Positions 27,077 through 32,784 of a stretch of 32,784 nucleotides of DNA are shown here, in pieces. The stretch's first letter is position 1. The number at the start of each line of letters is the position of its first letter. Under the pieces are notes generated by a model. That model saw nothing but the letters and a program-made list of their open reading frames with translations, made no database searches and was not told the DNA's origin. Position numbers and translations under genes: made by a program. The stretch covers positions 1 through 32,784 of the forward strand of contig CAYIOB010000002.1 in the NCBI GenBank assembly GCA_964364925.1, written 5' to 3'. The stretch comes from JAMCZC01 sp964364925. GTDB lineage: Bacteria > Patescibacteriota > Microgenomatia > Levybacterales > UBA12049.

Positions 27077-28069
27077 TCATTTTCCTTTTCTGGCAATTAC
27101 TTTTTTAACGGCCTTTTCTATCGCTGTTTCATCCATTCCGTATTTTTTAATTAATTCCAAGGCCTTGCCCGATTCGGCAAAAGTATCCTGAAGTCCGATA
27201 AATTCCATTGGCAGAGGTTTGTTTTTGGCAAAAAATTCGGCCAAAGCGCCTCCTAATCCTCCCATAACCTGGTGATCCTCAACGCTAACAGCTGCTCCGG
27301 TTTTAGCTACTTCCAATGCGCTTTCCCCATCCAGTGGCTTAATGCACGAAACATTTACAACCAAAACATTTAGTCCTTTTTTCTCTAAATTCTTTGCCGC
27401 CAAAAGCGCGTAATATAAAAGATGCCCCGTTGCAAAAATGGTCGCTTGCGGATTATCGGACACCCAAAAAGTTTGGATTTTTGTTCCATCGTAGGGAGTT
27501 TTATCCGTTGTTATAACGGGCGTCTTATCACGGGTAAACCTTAAATAAACCGGGCCGCGGGTTTCCGCAGCCAAAACAGTGGCTTTTTTAGCTTCGACAG
27601 TGTCACAGGGAACAATTACTTGAATATCAGGCCAGGCGCGTGTTATCGCAATATCTTCCGTTGCCTGGTGTGTTGCGCCGTCCGGGCCGGTAACTATTCC
27701 GCTGTGATGTCCTGCGATTTTAACATTTGCCTGATTATAAATAATGGTGGTTCTGATTGTTTCCCAGTTTTTTCCGGGAGAAAAAGTTGCGTAAGAGGAG
27801 ATAAAAGGAATTTTTCCGGAGATTCCCATCCCGGCCGCAATTGCCGCCATATTCTGCTCCGCTACTCCGCATTCAAAAAAACGCTCGGGAAATCTTTTGG
27901 CAAACTCTTCGCATCTTGTGCTTTCGGATAAATCTGCAGTTAAAACAACAACGTCGGGATTAGTTGTTCCTAGAAAAACCAATCCTTCCCCGTATCCATC
28001 CCTAGTCGGTCGAGTTTCTGCATCTTTATCAAAAAGTTTTGAATTTAAATGTAAATAAGGATTTAACAT
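27077..28069 (-). CDS. transketolase, C-terminal subunit
   Basis: Second half of a split transketolase, which moves two-carbon units between sugar phosphates. The 330 residues contain the pyrimidine-binding domain (RDGYGEGLVFLG, FFECGVAEQNMAAIAAGM with catalytic Glu71 for ThDP, SGIVTGPDGATHQATEDI) and the C-terminal domain (ATIFATGHLLYYALLAAKNL, VSVEDHQVMGGLG). A frame open to 28114 would add 15 hydrophobic residues unlike the family. A promoter (TTGGTA, 18 bp, TAGTAT) ends 7 nt before ATG 28069. Its partner, the N-terminal subunit, ends about 100 bp upstream. Confidence 0.92.
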   Translation of the reverse strand: MLNPYLHLNSKLFDKDAETRPTRDGYGEGLVFLGTTNPDVVVLTADLSESTRCEEFAKRFPERFFECGVAEQNMAAIAAGMGISGKIPFISSYATFSPGKNWETIRTTIIYNQANVKIAGHHSGIVTGPDGATHQATEDIAITRAWPDIQVIVPCDTVEAKKATVLAAETRGPVYLRFTRDKTPVITTDKTPYDGTKIQTFWVSDNPQATIFATGHLLYYALLAAKNLEKKGLNVLVVNVSCIKPLDGESALEVAKTGAAVSVEDHQVMGGLGGALAEFFAKNKPLPMEFIGLQDTFAESGKALELIKKYGMDETAIEKAVKKVIARKGK

Positions 28070-28075
28070 AATGCT

Positions 28076-28151
28076 AATACTACAAATACATACCAATAAA
28101 TACCAATAACTCAATATTTAAATATTTGTAGTATTTGATATTTGTAGTATT
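28076..28151. repeat. AT-rich inverted and direct repeats holding the transketolase C-subunit promoter
   Basis: AATACTACAAATA (28076-28088) is the inverse of TATTTGTAGTATT (28123-28135), which recurs directly at 28139-28151; TACCAATAA repeats at 28091 and 28101. The minus-strand promoter (TTGGTA 28101-28106, TAGTAT 28077-28082) is inside the left arm. The arms could form an RNA hairpin in transcripts reading through from the N-subunit gene. Confidence 0.65.
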
Positions 28152-28172
28152 GGTAGTATTCATCTTTTTAAT

Positions 28173-29027
28173 CTATTCTGTTTTTATCTTTCCTTCCAGA
28201 GTTCTTAATTCACTTAATGCTTTTGCGGCTTCGTCTTTATTTGGAGTTTTTCCATGCCAGGTAAAATCATTTTCCATAAAATCAACGCCTTTACCGGGAA
28301 CTGTGTGAGCGATAATAACCGTTGGTTTTTCGTGTATTGATTTTGCTTCCGACACGGCATCAATAAAAGCTCTTATATTATTTCCGTCTACTTCCAAAAC
28401 GTGCCAATTAAATGCTTCATATTTTTCTTTAAGAGGTTCCAGTGGCATTACCTCTTCGGTAAAACCGTCTATTTGAATGTTGTTTCTATCAATTATCAGT
28501 GTTAAGTTGTCTAATTTTTGTTTTCCGGCAAACATTGCCGCTTCCCAAGTATTTCCTTCCTGCTGCTCTCCATCCGAAGCAACGCAATAAACTCGGTATT
28601 TTTTCTTGTCAAGTCTTGCAGTTAAAGCAATTCCTATACTTTGAGACACACCTTCGCCTAAAGGACCTGAGGTTGTTTCAAGTCCGGGAAGCGAAGTTCT
28701 GTGAGGATGACCCTGCAAACGGGAATTAAGTTTTCTTAAAGTCTTTAGTTCTTCAACGGGAAAATACCCTGCCATTGCCATTGCCGCATATCTTACCGGA
28801 CAAATATGTCCGTTTGATAAAATAAGTCTGTCACGGTCTTCCCACTCGGGATTTTTTGGATCGTGGTTAAGAATATTAAAATAAAATGCCGCAAAAATAT
28901 CCGTCATCCCCAAAGGTCCGGCCGAGTGCCCCGAACCGGCTTCAAGTAGACTTGAGATGATAAGCTCTCTTACCTTGTTGGCTTTTTCTTCAAGATCAAT
29001 AATTTTCGTATCGTTAAGTTCAAACAT
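28173..29027 (-). CDS. transketolase, N-terminal subunit
   Basis: ThDP-binding half of the split transketolase (284 residues). GSGHSAGPLGM (H34), SNGHICPVRYAAMA (H74), GHPHR, and SDGEQQEGNTWEAAMFAG with NNIQ provide the ThDP/Mg2+ site; the family's GDG is SDG here. ATG 29027 overlaps the last 8 nt of the glycerate kinase gene, implying co-translation. The preceding TTG at 29042 also opens the frame but has no ribosome site. With the C-terminal subunit it forms the non-oxidative pentose phosphate enzyme in the cytoplasm. Confidence 0.93.
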   Translation of the reverse strand: MFELNDTKIIDLEEKANKVRELIISSLLEAGSGHSAGPLGMTDIFAAFYFNILNHDPKNPEWEDRDRLILSNGHICPVRYAAMAMAGYFPVEELKTLRKLNSRLQGHPHRTSLPGLETTSGPLGEGVSQSIGIALTARLDKKKYRVYCVASDGEQQEGNTWEAAMFAGKQKLDNLTLIIDRNNIQIDGFTEEVMPLEPLKEKYEAFNWHVLEVDGNNIRAFIDAVSEAKSIHEKPTVIIAHTVPGKGVDFMENDFTWHGKTPNKDEAAKALSELRTLEGKIKTE

Positions 29028-30300
29028 TATTTTTAAAAACAACCATTAAGTCCGAAACATTTGATTCAAGCTTTCCCGTAAAAATACCGTCACCTATTTT
29101 TTGGAAGAACTCGTAACTATTATCATCGCTCAAATATTTTTCCCGGTCAAGTTTTAATTTTTCAGACTTTTCAATTGTAGTTGCGTCTCCTATTGCTCCT
29201 GCAAAATGATAGAAATCAACTCCGTCCGTATCAAAAGAAGCAATAACCGTGGCGTTTGTTATAAAAGGCAGTGCCGCCAAAACTAAAGTCTGATTCCTTC
29301 CGCCTTTTCCTTTGCCTAAAACTTTTACAGTTGTTTCTCCGCCTGCTAAAAGTATCCTTCCGGGCTTTGCGACCTGAATAAGCTTTTCTCCTATTAATTT
29401 TGCATCACCCTGAAGCCTGTCGGAATACAAATCCGTTTCAAACCCTAAAGACTTTGCCTTATTTTTCATTGCTGAAAGTGCGGTTTTATTACTGATAATT
29501 ATAATATTGTAAACGTTTTTGAAATATCTCTCATCCCTTGGAAGCTCCGTTAACCAATCTGAAGGAATCTCAACGCTTTTTTGAAGGTCATATTTTTTGA
29601 TTATTTCCAAAGCATCGTTAAGTGTGGTTGAATCTTTAACTGTCGGGCCGGAAGCAATTGTTGGCAAATCACTGCCGGGAACATCGGAAAAAATAAGACT
29701 TGCAACTGTTGCCGGATATAAGTGTTTGGCAAGCTGTCCGCCTTTAACTTTTGACAAATGTTTTCGTATTACATTCATTTCCGATATTGTCGCCCCGGAT
29801 CTCAAAAGTAAATGTGAAACTTGAATAAGTGTATTTAAATCAATCTTGAATGGCGCTTCAAACATTGCGCTTCCTCCTCCGCAAATAACTACCAAAACCA
29901 AATCTTTATCGGTTAGATTTGAAATTTTATTTAAAACATTTTCCGTGAACTCTATATTTTTCTGCGACGGCAAGGGATGGCTTCCCTGCTTAAAGTTTAT
30001 TTTAGAAAATTTTTGAGAAACATTATCTATAGCGTATCCTTCCGTTAGATAATTTCCAAGCTTTTCTTCGATTAGTTTTGATATGCCCGCAGAACCTTTA
30101 CCAAATCCTATTAAAAAAACTCTGTTAAATTTTTGCAAATCAAACTCTTGATTTGCAATTTGAAGCTTGGAATCGTTTAAAGTAAAATTAGTTTTTAAAA
30201 CCTTACTGGGCCTTATTGCTTCAAGTCCCGATTCTATTACTTTTAAGACAATTTCCCGTTTGGGAGTCGTAAGATTTTTAAAATTTGCAATTAATGGCAT
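29020..30300 (-). CDS. glycerate 2-kinase (GckA/MOFRL family)
   Basis: The 426-residue enzyme converts glycerate to 2-phosphoglycerate with ATP. Motifs: FLIGFGKGSAGIS, GSHPLPSQKN, VVICGGGSAMFEAP (nucleotide-binding loop), NVIRKHLSKVKGGQLA, FSDVPGSDLPTIASGPT, then the MOFRL domain with LLAGGETTV and GRNQTLVLAA and SFDTDGVDF. A frame opens at TTG 30336, but that TTG is part of a -35 box (TTGACT, 17 bp, TAAACT) whose -10 ends 7 nt before ATG 30300, so the latter is the start. Overlaps the transketolase N-subunit gene by 8 nt. Confidence 0.92.
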   Translation of the reverse strand: MPLIANFKNLTTPKREIVLKVIESGLEAIRPSKVLKTNFTLNDSKLQIANQEFDLQKFNRVFLIGFGKGSAGISKLIEEKLGNYLTEGYAIDNVSQKFSKINFKQGSHPLPSQKNIEFTENVLNKISNLTDKDLVLVVICGGGSAMFEAPFKIDLNTLIQVSHLLLRSGATISEMNVIRKHLSKVKGGQLAKHLYPATVASLIFSDVPGSDLPTIASGPTVKDSTTLNDALEIIKKYDLQKSVEIPSDWLTELPRDERYFKNVYNIIIISNKTALSAMKNKAKSLGFETDLYSDRLQGDAKLIGEKLIQVAKPGRILLAGGETTVKVLGKGKGGRNQTLVLAALPFITNATVIASFDTDGVDFYHFAGAIGDATTIEKSEKLKLDREKYLSDDNSYEFFQKIGDGIFTGKLESNVSDLMVVFKNNV

Positions 30301-30307
30301 TAATTTT

Positions 30308-30336
30308 AGTTTAATGCCGTTTGCAGGATTAGTCAA
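30308..30336 (-). promoter_or_regulatory. promoter of the glycerate kinase-transketolase unit (leaderless)
   Basis: Minus strand TTGACT (30331-30336), 17-bp spacer, TAAACT (30308-30313), then 7 nt to ATG 30300. Confidence 0.7.
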
Positions 30337-30348
30337 CCAGGCCGAGGA

Positions 30349-30732
30349 TTATTTTTCTTCCACGTATTCTTTCAGAGGTAAAAGATAGTAATCTTTCCAC
30401 CCTTTATCTATATCTTCATATTCTTCGTCGGGAACGTTTTCGTGAACTAATTCAATCTCTGTTGAGTCTCCTTTTTTTTCAAGCTTAAAAGTTACAATCG
30501 AAGGCTCTTCCCACTTACCTCCATACCACTCCTGAACAAGTTTTTTAAAAACTTCTACTTCTATATTTGTGCCGTAAATATCTCCTCCCCAAAGAGAAAA
30601 TTTTGTACCGATTTTATCGTCCATTTTTGCCGGTCCGCCTCCCCAACCGTTAATCTCCTGCGCATTAACCAAAGCTTCCCAAACTTTTTCAATAGGAGCA
30701 TTGATATGATAATCTTGAACAATCGTTTTCAT
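30349..30732 (-). CDS. SRPBCC/AHSA1-like (START-like) domain protein
   Basis: The 127-residue single-domain protein of the Bet v1-like helix-grip fold shows VQDYHINAPIEKVWEALVN at the start, GTKFSLWGGDIYGTNIEV in the middle and KGWKDYYLLPLKEYVEE as the C-terminal helix. Such proteins bind lipids or small hydrophobic ligands, or assist Hsp90-like chaperones; the ligand here is unknown. The start is supported by TTGCAT, 17 bp, CATAAT, ending 6 nt before ATG 30732. It lies between the nuclease gene and the glycerate kinase unit without clear functional link. Confidence 0.85.
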   Translation of the reverse strand: MKTIVQDYHINAPIEKVWEALVNAQEINGWGGGPAKMDDKIGTKFSLWGGDIYGTNIEVEVFKKLVQEWYGGKWEEPSIVTFKLEKKGDSTEIELVHENVPDEEYEDIDKGWKDYYLLPLKEYVEEK

Positions 30733-30738
30733 AACCTA

Positions 30739-30767
30739 ATTATGGTCAAACAATTTAGGAAATGCAA
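30739..30767 (-). promoter_or_regulatory. promoter of the SRPBCC gene (leaderless)
   Basis: Minus strand TTGCAT (30762-30767), 17-bp spacer, CATAAT (30739-30744), then 6 nt to ATG 30732. Confidence 0.55.
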
Positions 30768-30786
30768 ACTTGAGGTTAATTAAGCT

Positions 30787-31542
30787 TTATTCACTTATCG
30801 ATTTTACAGCTTCTCTGTATTTGCAATAATCACAATCTAAACCAGACTTAGGAAGAGTATCGCTTTTTAAACATTCGTAAACGTCTTTTACTGCTTTTCC
30901 TACCCATGAGTCATCGCCTTTATAAGGAAGTATTTTAATATCAAATTCAAGTTTTGCGTCAAACTTTTCTTTGTCCGTCTTTCCATTGCAGTATACAAAA
31001 TAACCGGTATTGGAAACTTTATATCCGTTTTTCTTAAAAAGCCACTGATAAATTTCCATCTGTCTTTTGTATCCTATTTGCCAATCGGCATCAAGACTGA
31101 CTTCTTCCTCTTTAGAGGTTGCTTTATAATCAACTATTATAAATTCATTTTCGGGATTTATCCAAACATCGTCAACTCCGCCTGTTATAAAAAGATTTGT
31201 GTCTTTGTCCAGGTATGTTATTCCGCCCGATAAAGCATCGCGCCACTGATTAAGTTTTTCGTGTTTTAAGGGAATTGCATTAATACCAAATTGTTTCATT
31301 AAAGGGTGCGCTTCTCCAATTTCTCGCAAAATATCAAATTCTTTTTTTAAAAGCTTATCTACCGCGGAGTTTAAAGAAAAAGGAAAGCCCGGAGGCTGGG
31401 CAACTCCTAATCTTCTATCCAAATAAAAACAGCGCGGACAATTGAGGAATAAATCTATTTTTGAGCGGCTTAACCTAAAAGACTCTTTTGAGCTTTTTTC
31501 AAACAAATTACTTTTTCTTTGAGGGTTGTAATATTTAGACAT
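30787..31542 (-). CDS. PD-(D/E)XK nuclease, RecB/Cas4-like, with two Cys pairs
   Basis: The 251-residue protein shows the RecB-type nuclease core: RSKIDLFLNCPRCFYLDRR at the start, GGVDDVW (D124/D125), IIVDYKA (D138, K140) as the PD-DxK centre, and QMEIY (Q161, Y165), the QxxxY motif. Cys pairs at C35/C38 and C237/C240 bracket the domain and could hold an iron-sulfur cluster, as in AddB or Cas4, though those families use one N-terminal and three C-terminal Cys. There is no CRISPR array or cas gene here. ATG 31557 overlaps a perfect -10 (TGA plus TATAAT), so ATG 31542 is preferred, with a leader of only a few bases. Confidence 0.85.
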   Translation of the reverse strand: MSKYYNPQRKSNLFEKSSKESFRLSRSKIDLFLNCPRCFYLDRRLGVAQPPGFPFSLNSAVDKLLKKEFDILREIGEAHPLMKQFGINAIPLKHEKLNQWRDALSGGITYLDKDTNLFITGGVDDVWINPENEFIIVDYKATSKEEEVSLDADWQIGYKRQMEIYQWLFKKNGYKVSNTGYFVYCNGKTDKEKFDAKLEFDIKILPYKGDDSWVGKAVKDVYECLKSDTLPKSGLDCDYCKYREAVKSISE

Positions 31543-31555
31543 AAATTTCTTTTCC

Positions 31556-31564
31556 ATTATATCA
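31556..31564 (-). promoter_or_regulatory. extended -10 promoter of the RecB/Cas4-like nuclease gene
   Basis: Minus strand TGA followed by TATAAT (31556-31561). It is 13 nt from ATG 31542 and overlaps a possible ATG at 31557. It faces the plus-strand promoter at 31576-31604, only 12 bp away. Confidence 0.6.
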
Positions 31565-31575
31565 GAAATCACTGT

Positions 31576-31604
31576 TTGAAATGACTCTGCTTTTGTGCTA
31601 CTAT
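31576..31604 (+). promoter_or_regulatory. promoter of the 123-residue gene
   Basis: TTGAAA (31576-31581), 17 bp ending in TGC (extended -10), TACTAT (31599-31604). Start near 31611 gives an ~18-nt leader before ATG 31630, without a Shine-Dalgarno sequence. Confidence 0.6.
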
Positions 31605-31629
31605 TTTCCCAACTCTGCCCCGAAAACCT

Positions 31630-32001
31630 ATGCCAGCAGAAAGACCAATTTCGCAAACTGAAGCCCAAATTAGAAGGATGAACGCTCCCTCACACGCCCT
31701 AGTAGATGGAATGTTAAAACTGGCAACCGACAGTAATCGAGATATGCAGACACTATATGTAAATAACAGGGATGAATTAATAGCTTATGGTAAGGCCCTT
31801 AGAAAAGTAGCAGAAGGAGCACTCCCAAATTCTCCGCATTCAGTTTTAAGAGAAATAAGAAAAGCGCACACGTTAAGGGAATATCACGAATTAAAACCTC
31901 TATTTAAAATAGTAAGAAGAACCTTCAGACAACCCACTTCAAATCTTTCCAAGGGTGGAGCAGTTTACAGAAGAAGGCAAATATCCGCAAGCTCATCTTA
32001 A
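31630..32001 (+). CDS. hypothetical basic protein (123 residues)
   Basis: No family recognised. The product is soluble, highly basic and mostly helical (ALVDGMLKLATDSNRDM, LIAYGKALRKVAEGALP, LREIRKAHTLREYHEL, LFKIVRRTFRQ), ending in a Ser-rich basic tail; nucleic-acid binding is possible. It diverges from the nuclease gene with closely spaced promoters. ATG 31678 preceded by GAAGG is an alternative start that would remove 16 residues. A rho-independent terminator at 32053-32084 follows, supporting a single-gene transcript. Confidence 0.6.
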   Translation: MPAERPISQTEAQIRRMNAPSHALVDGMLKLATDSNRDMQTLYVNNRDELIAYGKALRKVAEGALPNSPHSVLREIRKAHTLREYHELKPLFKIVRRTFRQPTSNLSKGGAVYRRRQISASSS

Positions 32002-32052
32002 AACTATTTCATTTTTATTATTTCTTCGTTATTATTTATAACCCAATTTTTA

Positions 32053-32084
32053 GGAGGGCAGATTCTAAATCTGCTCCTTTTTTT
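32053..32084 (+). terminator. rho-independent terminator
   Basis: Stem GGAG...CAGATT with AATCTGCTCC (a two-base GG bulge), loop CTA, followed by seven T. It ends the 123-residue gene. The same hairpin encodes the last codons and stop of the convergent minus-strand gene; on that strand the hairpin is followed by TAAAAATTGG, so it would act poorly in reverse. Confidence 0.85.
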
Positions 32085-32784
32085 GTGGAGATTTTCTTGT
32101 TTTTATGTTTTTTCGTCTTTTTGGCAAATGTACTGCTTTTAGAGAAAGTCCCTCTGTAACCTTTCTTGTTTCAGGCAAAAGAGTTATTTCTCTCGAATCA
32201 ACCATTTCCGCAACAGCACCATCATCTACCACCCACGTTGTCGTAATGCTTGCTCTTCTCGCAACTCTCGCTCCTAAGCTATTCAATCCCTCTTCAACAA
32301 TTGCCTTTAAAACGTCAGGGTGCATATCTTTACGTGGAATAAATTCTATTGTCACTATTCGGGAAGTCAATTTTCTAAATCTTTTTTGTGTTCCGACTGA
32401 TTCCCTTAACTTATTAATATCAAACACTATGGTGCCTTGCGTTGGAGTTGCGGTCAACTCAACGTCGCGAGACACAGAGAAAAGTCCTCTCAAATCCGGG
32501 ATTTCTCCAACAACTGGAGCAATCGTATCTCTAACATCATCTCTTTCTTTCTTAGTATCTGATGCTACCTTCCTAGCAGCTTCTTCTCTCTTCGTTGCAT
32601 CCCTAAGTAAAACCGCGTTATTTGCAAGTGTTTCGATTATTTCGGCGGAAGGCGCAATAAAATCTGTTACAGCAGGTTCTATAAGGAGAGAAAGCTCTCC
32701 CTCAATAACAGGAAACTCCTTGAATCTTTCACCGCTCCTGGGTCTAGGAGAAACTTTTGTTCCCTCAATCCGTGGATGCGCGGT
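32065..32784 (-). CDS. hypothetical protein, 5' partial
   Basis: The frame is open from the window edge (239 residues present), so the true start lies outside. No family is recognised. There is a charged coiled-coil-like part (LLRDATKREEAARKVASDTK, then KERDDVRDTI), then a beta-containing C-terminal domain with RIVTIEFIPRKDMHPDVLKA and ASITTTWVVDDGAV, and a lysine-rich tail. No membrane span or signal is in the visible part. An internal TTG at 32493 is not needed as a start, because the frame continues upstream without a stop. Its stop is inside the terminator hairpin. Confidence 0.65.
   Translation of the reverse strand, partial: TAHPRIEGTKVSPRPRSGERFKEFPVIEGELSLLIEPAVTDFIAPSAEIIETLANNAVLLRDATKREEAARKVASDTKKERDDVRDTIAPVVGEIPDLRGLFSVSRDVELTATPTQGTIVFDINKLRESVGTQKRFRKLTSRIVTIEFIPRKDMHPDVLKAIVEEGLNSLGARVARRASITTTWVVDDGAVAEMVDSREITLLPETRKVTEGLSLKAVHLPKRRKNIKTRKSPQKKEQI

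Noticed and set aside
30787..31542. Cas4 of a CRISPR system
   Set aside because: The nuclease core fits, but there is no repeat array or other cas gene and the Cys pattern is 2+2 rather than 1+3.
1..32784. tRNA, rRNA, riboswitch, CRISPR or prophage features
   Set aside because: Looked for by reading both strands between genes; no cloverleaf, spaced repeat array, integrase or known leader motif was seen, although a weakly folded RNA could be missed without computation.

Overview
The window looks like a contig from an ultra-small Candidate Phyla Radiation bacterium, most likely of the Microgenomates lineage. This is inferred from AT-rich DNA, mostly short tightly packed genes, zinc-binding L31 and S18 proteins, and many membrane-anchored proteins of unknown function. 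There is no rRNA gene or other marker to prove it. I see no tRNA, rRNA, CRISPR array, insertion sequence, integrase or phage structural gene.

Layout. 1-8.7 kb: the end of an AI-2E family permease; hisS and an EamA permease (+); an EEP hydrolase and an HD hydrolase (-), each preceded by a copy of the same ~160-bp promoter/operator module, with a small proline-rich protein between them; a 98-residue unknown; rpmE-prfA (+); a Kef-type antiporter (-); a flavin reductase (+). 8.7-15.3 kb (all -): DUF3467, murB, ctpA-like protease, a barrel-sandwich protein, rpsR, ssb, rpsF, a PGRP-type amidase and ychF. 15.3-23.2 kb, more accessory in character: an OLD-type ATPase/TOPRIM nuclease coupled to a 55-residue zinc ribbon, two unknown genes framed by a repeated promoter-like element, two anchored alpha/beta hydrolases, an L,D-transpeptidase, a C39-like/TPR protein, an unknown gene and the tail of a lost C39/TPR paralogue. 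23.2-32.8 kb: NUDIX, LapA, two envelope proteins, a GlcD-like oxidase, a split transketolase with glycerate 2-kinase, an SRPBCC protein, a RecB/Cas4-like nuclease and two unknowns.

Two themes run through the window. First, for about 19 genes at the head of a transcription unit, a recognisable -10 box (often the extended TGn form, often with a -35 at 17 nt) ends only 6-8 nt before the ATG, so the mRNAs should be leaderless. Shine-Dalgarno sequences appear mainly at genes inside operons. This moves several starts downstream of the longest open frame (Kef antiporter, rpsF, glycerate kinase, second alpha/beta hydrolase, 98- and 144-residue unknowns). Second, short dyad or repeat sequences sit between genes and also in frame inside conserved genes (prfA, ychF, the second alpha/beta hydrolase), resembling Rickettsia-type palindromic insertions.

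Functionally, murB, the L,D-transpeptidase, the amidase and the C39/TPR and CtpA-like proteases point to a maintained cell envelope. Transketolase, glycerate kinase and the GlcD-like oxidase form a small carbon cluster. The OLD/zinc-ribbon/unknown-gene region is the best candidate for an undescribed system. All calls come from reading the sequence; no searches were run.
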